A stretch of 64,000 nt of DNA, taken from assembly GCF_013377885.1 (NCBI RefSeq), contig NZ_JABKAU010000015.1:1-64000 (forward strand), written 5' to 3'. The stretch is from Hymenobacter lapidiphilus (GTDB taxonomy: Bacteria; Bacteroidota; Bacteroidia; Cytophagales; Hymenobacteraceae). The stretch's first letter is position 1. The number at the start of each line of letters is the position of its first letter. The position numbers and the translations under genes were made by a program. Shown in pieces: positions 8,891-17,722 of the stretch. Below the pieces are notes generated by a model. That model was not told the DNA's origin. It searched no databases and was given only the letters and a program-made list of their open reading frames with translations.

Positions 8891-10729
8891 ATGTGCGGAA
8901 TTGTTGCTTACATCGGGCACCGTGAGGCCTGCCCCATTATTCTTAAAGGATTGCATCGGCTCGAATACCGGGGTTACGATTCGGCAGGCGTGGCGCTGCT
9001 GAATAACGGTGAACTGAGCGTATATAAGAAAAAGGGCAAGGTTGCCGAGCTGGAGAAATTCATTGCCGAGAAGGATACGCACGCTAATATTGGTATGGGC
9101 CATACCCGCTGGGCTACCCACGGCGAGCCAAACGATGCGAATGCCCATCCGCACTACTCCACCTCCGAGCGAATTGCCATTATCCACAATGGCATTATCG
9201 AAAACTACGCTGCTCTCAAGGAGCATTTGCAGCAGCAGGGTCACGTATTTCACTCCGATACCGACACGGAGGTATTCGTGAATCTGATTGAGGAGATTCA
9301 GAAAAAGAATCAATGCTCGCTGGAGCAAGCCGTGCGTTTGGCGCTGCATGAGGTAGTGGGTGCTTACGCTATTGTAGTGCTAAGTAAGGATAACCCCGGC
9401 CAACTGATTGCGGCCCGTAAAGGCTCGCCTCTGGTAGTAGGTATCGGCGAGAACGAGTTCTTCCTGGCCTCCGATGCTACGCCCATCATCGAGTACACGA
9501 GCGATGTAGTGTATGTAAACGATTACGAGCTGGTTATTATCAAGGATGGCGAAATGGACCTGCGCAGCCGCGAGGACGTGAAGCAGACGCCTTACATTCA
9601 GCGGCTGGAGCTGGAGCTGGACCGCATCGAAAAAGGCGGCTACGAGCACTTCATGCTGAAGGAGATTTTCGAGCAGCCCCGCTCTATCCTCGACTCGATG
9701 CGCGGCCGTCTGGAGCTGGAAGCTGGTCACCTAAACATGGGTGGCGTGCGGGCCTACGAGCGCAAGTTCGTGAATGCCGACCGTATCCTGATTGTGGCCT
9801 GTGGCACTTCGTGGCACGCTGGTCTGGTGGCCGAGTATCTGTTCGAAGACCTGGCCCGGGTGCCGGTGGAAGTGGAGTACGCCTCCGAGTTCCGCTACCG
9901 CAACCCCATCATTACGGAGCGCGACATCGTAATTGCTATTTCGCAAAGTGGTGAAACGGCTGATACACTGGCCGCTCTAGAACTAGCCAAAAGCCGCGGA
10001 GCTACCATCTTTGGTGTCTGCAACGTGGTGGGCTCGAGCATTGCCCGCGCCACCGACGCCGGCGCTTACACCCACGCCGGCCCCGAAATCGGGGTAGCCT
10101 CAACCAAAGCCTTCACGGCCCAGGTAACGGTGCTCACGCTGCTGGCCATGATTGTGGGCCACAAGCGCGGCGCGCTCACCGACACCCGTCTGCGCGAGCT
10201 GATGGTGGAACTGGAGACTATTCCGGCCAAAGTAGAAAAGGCCCTGGAGCTGAATACCGAAATCATGCAGATTGCGGAAATCTTCAAGGACTCCACCAAC
10301 TTCCTGTACCTGGGCCGGGGCTACAACTTCCCGGTTGCCTTGGAAGGCGCTCTTAAGCTCAAGGAAATCAGCTACATCCATGCCGAAGGTTACCCCGCGG
10401 CCGAGATGAAGCACGGCCCGATTGCTCTCATTGATGAGAACATGCCGGTAGTGGTTATTGCCACCAAGGACAGCTCGTATGAGAAGGTAGTGAGCAACAT
10501 TCAGGAAGTGAAGGCCCGCAAAGGCCGCATCATTGCTGTGGTAACCGAGGGCGACACCGTAATTCCGGCCATGGCCGAGTTCACGATTGAGGTACCTGCT
10601 ACCAGCGAGGTGTTGATGCCACTCGTATCGGTGGTTCCGCTACAACTCCTCTCCTACCACATTGCCGTACTGCGCGGCTGCAACGTCGACCAGCCCCGCA
10701 ACTTGGCTAAGTCGGTAACGGTAGAATAA
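8891..10729 (+). CDS. glmS: Glutamine-fructose-6-phosphate aminotransferase (isomerizing)
   Basis: GlmS makes glucosamine 6-phosphate from fructose 6-phosphate and glutamine, the entry to peptidoglycan and LPS amino sugars. The 612-residue protein begins MCGIVAYIGHREA, so the nucleophile cysteine is residue 2 before Met removal; this fixes the start. HTRWATHGEPN and HNGIIENY complete the glutaminase domain. Two SIS domains follow (ACGTSWHAG, ISQSGETADT, GRGYNFPVALEGALKLKE), and the protein ends DQPRNLAKSVTVE as in the family. I see no glmS ribozyme-like leader in the 114 bases upstream. Confidence 0.98.
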   Translation: MCGIVAYIGHREACPIILKGLHRLEYRGYDSAGVALLNNGELSVYKKKGKVAELEKFIAEKDTHANIGMGHTRWATHGEPNDANAHPHYSTSERIAIIHNGIIENYAALKEHLQQQGHVFHSDTDTEVFVNLIEEIQKKNQCSLEQAVRLALHEVVGAYAIVVLSKDNPGQLIAARKGSPLVVGIGENEFFLASDATPIIEYTSDVVYVNDYELVIIKDGEMDLRSREDVKQTPYIQRLELELDRIEKGGYEHFMLKEIFEQPRSILDSMRGRLELEAGHLNMGGVRAYERKFVNADRILIVACGTSWHAGLVAEYLFEDLARVPVEVEYASEFRYRNPIITERDIVIAISQSGETADTLAALELAKSRGATIFGVCNVVGSSIARATDAGAYTHAGPEIGVASTKAFTAQVTVLTLLAMIVGHKRGALTDTRLRELMVELETIPAKVEKALELNTEIMQIAEIFKDSTNFLYLGRGYNFPVALEGALKLKEISYIHAEGYPAAEMKHGPIALIDENMPVVVIATKDSSYEKVVSNIQEVKARKGRIIAVVTEGDTVIPAMAEFTIEVPATSEVLMPLVSVVPLQLLSYHIAVLRGCNVDQPRNLAKSVTVE

Positions 10730-10751
10730 GGATTTGCATGTGTATAACGGA

Positions 10752-10788
10752 AGCAAAAAATCCGCCCGGTATGGGCGGATTTTTTGCT
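10752..10788 (+). terminator. Terminator of glmS
   Basis: AGCAAAAAATCCGCCC pairs with GGGCGGATTTTTTGCT, with a GTA loop region and a T run. It begins 22 bases after the glmS stop. Confidence 0.9.
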
Positions 10789-10813
10789 TTTTCCCTTTAA
10801 TTGCCCGCGTATT

Positions 10814-12259
10814 ATGCCCCGATTAGCTACTAGTACCCTATTCGCAGCGGGAGCACTTGGTTGCGTACTCCCTTTCCTTGTGCTAGCATTTTATAGTCAT
10901 CCCGCCCTCGATGATTTTGCTATCGGCACTGCCTTGCGCACGCAACCTATACTATCTTATACCTGGGATGTGTACATGGTTCATTCCGGCAGGTTTTCTT
11001 CTTCTTTGTTCAGCGCCGTCTTTCTGCTGTTTAGCTTTTACCCCAGTGCGTACCCTTACCTGATTTTCGGTTTTATTGGTTTGTTCTGTAGCGGTCTGTT
11101 TGTGGCCGCCGCCGCGTTGGTACCGGGGCCGCAACAAGCCAAATCACTCACCGGCAGCACATTGGTTATTCTGGGACTCAGCTATTTCCCCTGGCCTGCC
11201 GAAGGACTGTTCTGGCTCACGGGCGCAGTTGCCTACCTCACACCGCTCTTTCTAACTTGCGGACTACTGATATTATTAGCCCGCCAGTACAGCAGCCCCG
11301 AACAAAAACACCATTCCAGCCAGTGGCTGCTGATCGGAGTGCTAGGCTTGCTAATCCCTGGTTTTTCTGAGATAAGTGCGTTATTGCTGCTGTTGGTAAG
11401 CGGCGCGTTATGGGTCCTACCAGACCTGCGGCCAGTTCGGTGGCAGGCGCACTGGGTGGGCATCGCCATTACGACGGGCTGCCTGCTAACGCTCCTAGCT
11501 CCGGGCAACTTTCAGCGTTTGCACGCCCGGCCGGGCCACCAAGTACAAGTGGTACATTCTGTTATTTTAGCGTTGACAGGTACTACTTATCTGCTCATTA
11601 ACTGGATTGGTAGCGCGCTGTTGCTGGCCCTTACCATGGTGATGCTGCCAGTTAGCCAGGCCACTGCCCGTTATAAGGGCCGTAGCCTGCTCAACCGCTT
11701 GACAACCGGACCAATTTGGCTATGGCCTTTACTATTACTGACTGGCTTGTTTGGCTCCGTATGGTTTTGTTATACAGTGCAAGGCATTGGGCCAGCTCTG
11801 CGGGTCAAAAATATCCTATACTTCTACTTCTTGATCTGCTGGTTTTTAAGCACGCACGCGGTTGTGGGGCGTTATGCTCCGGCGTGGCAACTCTATTACC
11901 CAACAGCGTGGCCACTTCGCGGAGCCGCGGGCATTACCCTCATCTGCCTGTTTTTCACCGACCACAACCATAACCTCTTGCACGACGATATCGGACGAGC
12001 GCCCAATACCGTAGTTCAGGCGTACCGCGACTGGCTCAGTGGCGACGCCCGGCGCTACCACCAAACTCAGAAAGCCCGCTATCAGCAGTTACGGACCATT
12101 TCTACCGACAGCGTTCAGGTACTGCCGCTACCCACGCGGCCCCGGACTCTGTTTTACTACGATATTTCATATAATCCCGCGTTGTGGGGCAATCAGGCCT
12201 ACGCGCAGTTTTTCGGTAAGAAAGCTGTGTGGGTGCAACCGCCACCGGAGGCACGCTAG
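10814..12259 (+). CDS. Polytopic membrane protein, DUF6056-like
   Basis: This 481-residue protein has about ten hydrophobic segments. After the first segment comes YSHPALDDFAIG, an acidic DD motif in the first outer loop as seen in DUF6056 and other GT-C-like membrane glycosyltransferases. I start at MPRLATSTLF because the earlier TTG lies inside the glmS terminator. Base composition is slightly more AT-rich than the neighbours. A sugar-transferring role is only suggested by the DD motif. It converges on the next minus-strand gene with 14 bases between the stops. Confidence 0.65.
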   Translation: MPRLATSTLFAAGALGCVLPFLVLAFYSHPALDDFAIGTALRTQPILSYTWDVYMVHSGRFSSSLFSAVFLLFSFYPSAYPYLIFGFIGLFCSGLFVAAAALVPGPQQAKSLTGSTLVILGLSYFPWPAEGLFWLTGAVAYLTPLFLTCGLLILLARQYSSPEQKHHSSQWLLIGVLGLLIPGFSEISALLLLLVSGALWVLPDLRPVRWQAHWVGIAITTGCLLTLLAPGNFQRLHARPGHQVQVVHSVILALTGTTYLLINWIGSALLLALTMVMLPVSQATARYKGRSLLNRLTTGPIWLWPLLLLTGLFGSVWFCYTVQGIGPALRVKNILYFYFLICWFLSTHAVVGRYAPAWQLYYPTAWPLRGAAGITLICLFFTDHNHNLLHDDIGRAPNTVVQAYRDWLSGDARRYHQTQKARYQQLRTISTDSVQVLPLPTRPRTLFYYDISYNPALWGNQAYAQFFGKKAVWVQPPPEAR

Positions 12260-12273
12260 CTGGCAGCTTCGCC

Positions 12274-12939
12274 TTATAGCGCGAACGATTCGCCGCGCAG
12301 ATACATCGTTTTCAGCAGCGGGCATACCTTATAACGCTCTTCGTGGGTATCCTGGTAAAGGGCTTCCAGCGTTTCGTATACCCGCGCTACACCGATGGCA
12401 TTGGCCCACTCGAAAGGCCCGTGCGGGTAGTTGGTGCCCAGCTTCATGCCCAGATCAATATCCTGTACCGAGGCCGTGCCTTCCTGCAGCGTGTAACAAG
12501 CCTCGTTGATAATCATGCACACGATGCGCGGCGTTACCAGGCCCACACGGTCGGCCACGAGGCGGTAGTCGGTACCGAGGTTGGCACAAAGGGTAGCCAG
12601 TGTAGGGGCCGAGGCGGGGTCGAGCAGCGTAACTTCCAGCAGAGGCCGATCAAGAAGGGTAGGTAGGGCGCAGAGGCCGAACACGGGGCCCAGCGGGAGC
12701 TCTTCGCCGTGGAAGAGCTGCGCCAGGCTGCGGGCAGTGGTATCGTAGAACAAAGGCTGCCGGGGCCGCTCGTAGTGCAGTTCGGGCCAGTCGCGCAGGT
12801 CGAAGAGTATATCGGCAGCAGCCAGACGGGCCGGCAGATCGGGTGCGGTGGCGGGGCAGAAGTCGTACTGGTGAGCCGCGCCAAACTTGCGGCGCAGCTC
12901 GGTTTCGACGGTTTCGCCGCCCACGATAAACAGATGCAT
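12274..12939 (-). CDS. Degenerate 3-hydroxyacyl-CoA dehydrogenase-like protein
   Basis: The C-terminal half of this 221-residue protein is a clear 3-hydroxyacyl-CoA dehydrogenase C-terminal domain (VTPRIVCMIINEACY, DIDLGMKLGTNYPHGPFEW). The N-terminal half is a shortened Rossmann-like region that begins MHLFIVGGET, without the GxGxxG NAD motif. Aligning to the mammalian enzyme, the catalytic histidine of GLHFFNP falls on Cys90 (GLCALP) while the partner glutamate is kept at Glu102, at the same 12-residue spacing. I infer the protein no longer performs the normal oxidation. A TATCTTTG box lies 23 bases upstream. The start MHLF is chosen because upstream residues overlap the divergent Rid gene region. 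Confidence 0.8.
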   Translation of the reverse strand: MHLFIVGGETVETELRRKFGAAHQYDFCPATAPDLPARLAAADILFDLRDWPELHYERPRQPLFYDTTARSLAQLFHGEELPLGPVFGLCALPTLLDRPLLEVTLLDPASAPTLATLCANLGTDYRLVADRVGLVTPRIVCMIINEACYTLQEGTASVQDIDLGMKLGTNYPHGPFEWANAIGVARVYETLEALYQDTHEERYKVCPLLKTMYLRGESFAL

Positions 12940-12961
12940 AGATTTTCGGCTTACTTTAGCC

Positions 12962-12969
12962 CAAAGATA
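12962..12969 (-). promoter_or_regulatory. Candidate -7 box of the dehydrogenase-like gene
   Basis: On the minus strand this reads TATCTTTG, a full match to TAnnTTTG, 23 bases before the start codon. It lies in the 67-base divergent region shared with the Rid-family gene. Confidence 0.5.
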
Positions 12970-13006
12970 GTTCTTTCGTTTGCCCACCCCGTTTTCTGCC
13001 CTATCC

Positions 13007-13396
13007 ATGGCCCACACCGTTGTTTTTTCGCCCCAAGCCCCTGCTCCCATTGGTCCTTACAGCCAAGCCATCAGGGCCGGTAGCACCGTGTACGTTTCGG
13101 GTCAGATTGCCCTCGACCCAGCTACCGGCCAGCTCGTAGGCGGCGGGGATGTAGCCGCCGAAACACACCAGGTGATGCGCAACCTGCAGGCGGTACTGGC
13201 GGCAGCCGGCCTCTCGATGCGCCACATCGTGAAGTGCAGCATTTTCGTACAGGACCTTGGTAACTTCAGCCTTATCAACGACATCTACGGCAGCTACTTC
13301 GATGCAGATTATGCTCCGGCCCGTGAAACGGTGGAAGTGAGCCGGCTGCCCAAAGACGTACAGGTAGAAATTTCGTGCGTGGCTGTGGAGGCGTAA
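13007..13396 (+). CDS. RidA/YjgF-family enamine/imine deaminase
   Basis: This 129-residue protein has the standard Rid fold signature: SPQAPAPIGPYSQAI at the start, VYVSGQIALDPATG, and YAPARETVEVSRLPKDVQVEI near the end, whose first arginine corresponds to the substrate-carboxylate-binding arginine of RidA. RidA hydrolyses reactive 2-aminoacrylate and related enamines formed by PLP enzymes. The start at MAHTVVFSPQ fits the family; a TTG further upstream would add nine residues without support. It is divergent from the dehydrogenase-like gene. Confidence 0.93.
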   Translation: MAHTVVFSPQAPAPIGPYSQAIRAGSTVYVSGQIALDPATGQLVGGGDVAAETHQVMRNLQAVLAAAGLSMRHIVKCSIFVQDLGNFSLINDIYGSYFDADYAPARETVEVSRLPKDVQVEISCVAVEA

Positions 13397-13411
13397 ACGA
13401 GCCACCATACC

Positions 13412-13490
13412 GTTATCCTGAGCGGAACGAAGTATCTGGCAGCTACCATCAGCTGACACTCGCCAGCCTCTTCGCCCCGCCCAGGATGAC
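13412..13490. repeat. REP/BIME-like palindromic element 1 (diverged)
   Basis: Ends GTTATCCTGAG and CAGGATGAC are imperfect inverted repeats around a variable centre. The element lies between the Rid gene and the small membrane protein gene. It is one of ten related elements in the window and one of the two most diverged. Confidence 0.6.
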
Positions 13491-13533
13491 ACTAGGCCAA
13501 ACACCTTATTTCACCATCTCGTCATCTCACCGC

Positions 13534-13728
13534 ATGCGCGAACTAGGCATCTTCCTCTTTCTGGTTGGACTAGTTACTCTGGTGGCCCCCTATCTGCTGC
13601 CGGCCAACTTTCGGTTTCTGCTGCTTGACTGGATTTATAACTGGGGGCCGACGGTAGCCTGGGCCATCAAGGGCGGCGCGGTGCTGCTGGGGTTGGGCCT
13701 CTGGCTGGGTTTCCGAAACCGCGAATAA
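13534..13728 (+). CDS. Small two-segment membrane protein
   Basis: The 64-residue protein starts MRELGIFLFLVGLVTLVAP and has two hydrophobic segments, about residues 4-20 and 41-58, with a tail FRNRE. I do not recognise a family. Support for it being real is the start position, the membrane-protein composition and the one-base overlap of its TAA with the ATG of the following pentapeptide-repeat gene, which implies coupled translation. A helper or anchor for the pentapeptide protein is a guess. Confidence 0.6.
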   Translation: MRELGIFLFLVGLVTLVAPYLLPANFRFLLLDWIYNWGPTVAWAIKGGAVLLGLGLWLGFRNRE

Positions 13729-14339
13729 TGCGCCGACCCAATATCCGTAAGCCGGCTAAAGCCCAGGCCCGGCCCGACTACTTTCCACCCGAAAACGTGC
13801 TCCTGCGGGTTCTGCCCCCGGCCTTGGTGGACCAGCGTGAGTTCGAGCAGTTCCACTTTATCGGTTTCGATTTAAGCCAAGCCGATTTGGTTGGCTGCCG
13901 GTTTACCGACTGCCTGTTCGAGACCTGCAACCTGGCCGGGGCCTCGTTGGCCAATACCAGCCTGCAGAATGTAGCTTTCGACGGCTGCAAGCTGCTGGGC
14001 TTGCAGTTCACCGTCTGCCGCGACCTGCTGTTTGGCGTACACTTCGACCGTTGTCAGCTCGATTACGCCTTGTTCGGAGGCAAACAGATGGCCGGTACGC
14101 GCTTCGAAGGCTGCTCGCTACGAGAGGCAGATTTCGCCGATACCAACCTAACCGGGAGCGTGTTTGCCGACTGCGACCTGACAGGCACTTTGTTTGAGAA
14201 CACAAAGCTGGCGGATGCCGACCTACGCACTGCCCGCCACCTTCAACTCGACCCGGCCCTCAACGAAGTGAAAGGCGCCCGCTTCGCCCTCGAAAGCCTA
14301 CCGGGCCTGCTGACGAAATTCGAATTAGTGGTGGAGTGA
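13728..14339 (+). CDS. Pentapeptide-repeat protein
   Basis: The 203-residue protein contains A(D/N)Lxx-type five-residue repeats from about residue 40 to 160, for example FDLSQADLVGCRF, CNLAGASLANTSL and FADCDLTGTLFENTKLADAD. Such repeats build a right-handed beta-helix. Qnr and MfpA members mimic DNA and protect gyrase, but most family members have unknown roles and nothing here singles out gyrase. Cysteines are frequent in the helix (a C at many repeat ends), typical of the family. Translation is probably coupled to the small membrane protein just upstream. Confidence 0.88.
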   Translation: MRRPNIRKPAKAQARPDYFPPENVLLRVLPPALVDQREFEQFHFIGFDLSQADLVGCRFTDCLFETCNLAGASLANTSLQNVAFDGCKLLGLQFTVCRDLLFGVHFDRCQLDYALFGGKQMAGTRFEGCSLREADFADTNLTGSVFADCDLTGTLFENTKLADADLRTARHLQLDPALNEVKGARFALESLPGLLTKFELVVE

Positions 14340-14354
14340 ACCGGTGAAAGGGCT

Positions 14355-14460
14355 GTCATCCTGCCATTACGCGACTTGAGAGGAGAGAGGAATCTGAGTG
14401 CAGCCATTGAACAAAATTGTTCGGTAACGTTGTCCCTGATTCCTCCGCCGTCGGAATGAC
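14355..14460. repeat. REP/BIME-like palindromic element 2 (diverged)
   Basis: GTCATCCTG at the left and GGAATGAC at the right, with GGAATCT and GATTCCTCC inside, give a weak palindrome between the pentapeptide-repeat gene and gltX. It resembles the terminal signature of the other elements but the arms are poorly matched. Confidence 0.45.
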
Positions 14461-14493
14461 AGTTCTTTCGCTATTTCACCAACTCACCTTTCG

Positions 14494-14501
14494 TACCTTT
14501 G
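14494..14501 (+). promoter_or_regulatory. Candidate -7 box of gltX
   Basis: TACCTTTG matches TAnnTTTG and lies 42 bases before the gltX start codon. The -33 element is not obvious. Confidence 0.5.
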
Positions 14502-14543
14502 CAGCGCGGTTTCTCAACCTGAATAAAGCCGCACAACGAACGT

Positions 14544-16085
14544 ATGGAAAGAGAAGTACGGGTGCGTTTTGCGCCCAGCCCCACCGGCCCGCTGCATATC
14601 GGCGGCGTGCGCACCGCGCTGTATAACTACCTGCTGGCCCGCAAGCTGGGCGGTAAGATGCTGTTACGCATCGAAGACACCGACCAGAACCGCTTTGTGC
14701 CCGGCGCCGAGCAGTATATTATGGACGCGCTGCGCTGGTGCGGCATCGAGATTGACGAAGGTATTGAGCAGGGCGGCCCCCACGCGCCCTACCGCCAGAG
14801 CGAGCGGAAGCCGATGTACCGCCAGTACGCCGACCAGCTGATTAAGGATGGTTTCGCCTACTACGCCTTCGATACCCCCGAGGAGCTGGACGCCATGCGC
14901 GCGCGCCTGACGGCCGCCAAGGTGCCTAACCCGCAGTACAACAGCATTACACGGGCCCAGATGCGTAACTCGCTCACGCTGCCCGCCGAGGAAACCGAGC
15001 AGTTGCTGGCCGCCGGCACGCCCTACGTTATCCGCCTGAAGGTGCCCCGCAAGGAGGAAGTGCGCTTCCAAGACCTCATTCGGGGTTGGGTAGTGGTGCA
15101 TTCGTCGGCCATTGATGACAAGGTGCTGATGAAGTCTGATGGCATGCCGACCTACCATTTGGCGAATATCGTGGATGACCATCTGATGGAAATCACGCAC
15201 GTTATCCGGGGCGAGGAGTGGCTGCCCTCGGCGCCGCTGCACGTGCTGCTGTACCGCTATTTGGGCTGGGAGAGTACTATGCCCCAGTTTGCCCACCTGC
15301 CGCTGCTGCTCAAGCCCGATGGCACTGGCAAGCTCAGCAAGCGTGACGGCGACAAGCTCGGTTTCCCGGTTTTCCCGCTCGAATTCCACGGCACCGACGC
15401 CGACGGCCAGCCCACGGTGAGCAGTGGCTACCGCGAGGCGGGCTACCTGCCCGAGGCGTTCATCAACTTCTTGGCCTTTTTGGGCTGGAATCCCGGCACG
15501 CCGCAGGAGCTGTTTACCATGGACGAGCTGATCGAGAACTTCTCGATTGAGCGCGTAAGCAAGTCGCCGGCCCGCTTCGACCAGAACAAGGTGCGCTGGT
15601 ACAACGAGCAGTACCTGCGCGCCAAGCCCGACGCCGAGCTGGCCCAGTACCTCATCGAAGACCTCCAGAAGCAGGGCGTGGAGGTTTCGGCTGAAAAAGC
15701 CACCCAGATTGCCGCCTTGGTGAAGGAGCGCGCCACCTTCCCGGCCGATCTGGCCAAGGAAGCCCAGCTGTTCTTCGAGCGGCCCACCAGCTACGACGAG
15801 CAGGTAATCAGCAAGAAGTGGAACGCGCCGGTAGCCGCAGCGCTGGCCGAATTTGCCGCCCAGCTGCCCACCGCTGCCGATGCCACGCCCGACGAGATTA
15901 AGGCGCTGCTCACGCAGGTGGTGGAAGGCCAGGGACTGAAAATCGGGCAGGTACTCCAAGCCTTGCGTGTGGCCGTAACCGGCGCCGCGGCCGGCCCCGA
16001 CCTGATGCACATCATGCACATTCTGGGCCCGCAGGAAACGGCCGAGCGGATTCAGACGGCCGTAGCGGCGTTGCCCGCAGCCTAG
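14544..16085 (+). CDS. gltX: Glutamate-tRNA ligase
   Basis: GltX charges tRNA-Glu. The 513-residue class I synthetase has the HIGH-type motif PSPTGPLHIGG near residues 11-21, RIEDTDQNR, and the KMSKS-type motif KLSKR at residues 263-267. The insert between the two halves and the length fit bacterial GltX. The start MEREVRVRFAPSPTG is standard. The Bacteroidota-specific loop FPVFPLEF follows KLSKRDGDK. It has its own promoter box and terminator, so it appears to be a single-gene transcript. Confidence 0.97.
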   Translation: MEREVRVRFAPSPTGPLHIGGVRTALYNYLLARKLGGKMLLRIEDTDQNRFVPGAEQYIMDALRWCGIEIDEGIEQGGPHAPYRQSERKPMYRQYADQLIKDGFAYYAFDTPEELDAMRARLTAAKVPNPQYNSITRAQMRNSLTLPAEETEQLLAAGTPYVIRLKVPRKEEVRFQDLIRGWVVVHSSAIDDKVLMKSDGMPTYHLANIVDDHLMEITHVIRGEEWLPSAPLHVLLYRYLGWESTMPQFAHLPLLLKPDGTGKLSKRDGDKLGFPVFPLEFHGTDADGQPTVSSGYREAGYLPEAFINFLAFLGWNPGTPQELFTMDELIENFSIERVSKSPARFDQNKVRWYNEQYLRAKPDAELAQYLIEDLQKQGVEVSAEKATQIAALVKERATFPADLAKEAQLFFERPTSYDEQVISKKWNAPVAAALAEFAAQLPTAADATPDEIKALLTQVVEGQGLKIGQVLQALRVAVTGAAAGPDLMHIMHILGPQETAERIQTAVAALPAA

Positions 16086-16106
16086 CGTTTCTGGTTTATC
16101 GATTGT

Positions 16107-16141
16107 AAAAGCCCGCCCGACAAAACGTCGGGCGGGCTTTT
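16107..16141 (+). terminator. Terminator of gltX
   Basis: AAAAGCCCGCCCGAC pairs with GTCGGGCGGGCTTTT around AAAAC, starting 22 bases after the gltX stop codon. Confidence 0.9.
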
Positions 16142-16246
16142 GCGTGGGGGCCAGTGGTATATCCTTCGCGCCGACGGTTGCGTACCTACAGGGCGCGGGC
16201 TGTGGGCCGGCGCGCTTCCGTTTACTTCCACTGCCCCCGCATTATT

Positions 16247-16615
16247 ATGGCTAAGAAACCTGCCAAGTCGAAAAGCAAAAAAGAAGAGCCCGAAAAGAAA
16301 GCCCGGGTTCATAAGGAGCTGGAAGGCTTCGAAATTAAGGTGAACCCGCTGGGCGAAATCACCTCCAACTACTCCATTGAGGAGATAAACCAGTTTCTCA
16401 ACCGCCATGTGCGCGACAAGAAGCTGGTAAACCGCGACGGGGCTTTTGGGGAGAAGGACGAAGAAGATGACGACCTGCCAATTGAAGAAGTAGAGGAGTC
16501 GGAGGAGGATTTTGTGCGCCGCAGCAGCACCGAGGCAAAAAGCAAAAAACCCAAAGCCGACGCGAAAGGCAAGGAGGTGGATGAGGACGAAGTAACGGAC
16601 GACGAAGACGAGTAA
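16247..16615 (+). CDS. Charged low-complexity protein, unknown
   Basis: The 122-residue protein has a lysine-rich head (MAKKPAKSKSKKEEPEKK), a short ordered-looking middle (KVNPLGEITSNYSIEEINQFLNR split over residues 27-50) and a very acidic tail with DEEDDD, EEVEESEEDF and DEDEVTDDEDE. The opposite charges at the two ends suggest self-folding or a nucleic-acid or chaperone-type role, but no function is known to me. The conserved-looking middle is likely the functional part. It lies between gltX and the AIM24 gene. Confidence 0.7.
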   Translation: MAKKPAKSKSKKEEPEKKARVHKELEGFEIKVNPLGEITSNYSIEEINQFLNRHVRDKKLVNRDGAFGEKDEEDDDLPIEEVEESEEDFVRRSSTEAKSKKPKADAKGKEVDEDEVTDDEDE

Positions 16616-16681
16616 ACCCGTCGTTTATTCATCTTTCGCTATACTTGAGCTTCTTTCCATCAACTCCGATAAGGCCATCTT

Positions 16682-17452
16682 ATGCAGTCCCACGAAATCG
16701 ACTATAAAATCCTCGGCAACGATATTCAGGTGCTCGAAGTAGAGCTTGACCCAAACGAAACGGTGATTGCCGAGGCCGGGGCCATGGTGTACATGAGCGA
16801 GGCTATTGCCTTCGAAACCAAGATGGGCGACGGCTCGGAAGTGAACCAGGGCCTGATGGGCAAGCTGTTTTCGGCCGGTACCCGGCTGCTCACAGGCGAG
16901 TCGCTGTTCATGACGCACTTCACCCACCGCGGTGGCACCGGCAAAGCGCAAGTAGCCTTTTCGGCCCCCTACCCCGGCACCATCATCGCGCTCGATTTAC
17001 GGGAACTGCCGCAGGGCCTGATTGTGCAGAAGGACGGGTTTCTGGCCGCCGCCCGGGGCACCAAAATCAGCCTGCATCTCAACTCGAAGCTCGGCGCGGG
17101 CTTTTTCGGGGGCGAGGGATTCATTCTGCAGAAAATAACCGGCGACGGTAAAGCCTTCGTGCACGCGGGCGGTACCATCATCGAAAAGCGCCTCAACAAC
17201 GAGCTGCTGCGCGTTGATACCGGCTGCGTAGTGGCCTTCGAACCGGGCATCGATTTCAGCATTGCCCGCGCTGGCGGCCTCAAATCCATGATTTTTGGGG
17301 GCGAGGGGCTGATGCTGGCCACGCTACGCGGTACGGGCCGGGTATGGCTGCAATCTATGCCTGTGAAGAAGCTTATTCAGGCGCTGGCCCCGGCTGGTGG
17401 CAATGTCGGCAAAGAAAGCGGCGGCCTGCTCGGCAATCTGTTTCAGGAATAA
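16682..17452 (+). CDS. AIM24/TIGR00266-family protein
   Basis: The 256-residue protein begins [20 protein letters not shown] and continues with [14 protein letters not shown] and [15 protein letters not shown], the standard signature of the TIGR00266/AIM24 family. The fold is a beta-rich repeat of three similar modules, visible here in recurring glycine-rich strands ([23 protein letters not shown]). Eukaryotic AIM24 is mitochondrial; the bacterial role is unclear. It follows the charged protein gene by 66 bases and ends at a hairpin. Confidence 0.92.
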   Translation: MQSHEIDYKILGNDIQVLEVELDPNETVIAEAGAMVYMSEAIAFETKMGDGSEVNQGLMGKLFSAGTRLLTGESLFMTHFTHRGGTGKAQVAFSAPYPGTIIALDLRELPQGLIVQKDGFLAAARGTKISLHLNSKLGAGFFGGEGFILQKITGDGKAFVHAGGTIIEKRLNNELLRVDTGCVVAFEPGIDFSIARAGGLKSMIFGGEGLMLATLRGTGRVWLQSMPVKKLIQALAPAGGNVGKESGGLLGNLFQE

Positions 17453-17465
17453 GCGTACATATTCC

Positions 17466-17518
17466 CTGGCGCGGCAGTCCGGCAAGTACGCATGCCGGAT
17501 TGCCGCGCCAGTCTTTTT
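17466..17518 (+). terminator. Terminator after the AIM24 gene
   Basis: A 19-base stem (CTGGCGCGGCAGTCCGGCA against TGCCGGATTGCCGCGCCAG, one G-T wobble) is followed by a run of five T. It sits between two convergent genes. Confidence 0.85.
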
Positions 17519-17527
17519 GGCCATAAA

Positions 17528-17722
17528 TCAGCCTGCCGCACTAAACGCAATAACTCCCAGGCTAATCAGCAGGGCAAGCGCAATAGCGCCTAATATGCCC
17601 GCCGTAATGTAATTGGCCCGCTTCTGAGACTTTTTTTCCTTCTCCAGACGGACATAGCTGCTAGTGCGCCGCCGCCGCCGGCTGGAGGAGGAGGAATCGG
17701 GAACAAGAGTAGCACTGGACAT
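17528..17722 (-). CDS. Small single-pass membrane protein, unknown
   Basis: The 64-residue protein has a serine and arginine-rich head (SSSSSRRRRR), a basic stretch EKEKKSQKR and one membrane segment at about residues 40-61 (ITAGILGAIALALLISLGV). Positive charges before the segment predict the N terminus inside. No family is recognised. It ends just past the AIM24 terminator, and a TATA-rich stretch lies upstream of its start. Small size leaves some doubt about coding. Confidence 0.5.
   Translation of the reverse strand: MSSATLVPDSSSSSRRRRRTSSYVRLEKEKKSQKRANYITAGILGAIALALLISLGVIAFSAAG

Noticed and set aside
14544..16085. Possible second tRNA or regulatory RNA upstream of gltX
   Set aside because: No cloverleaf or T-box-like structure seen in 14340-14543; only the diverged repeat and a promoter box.
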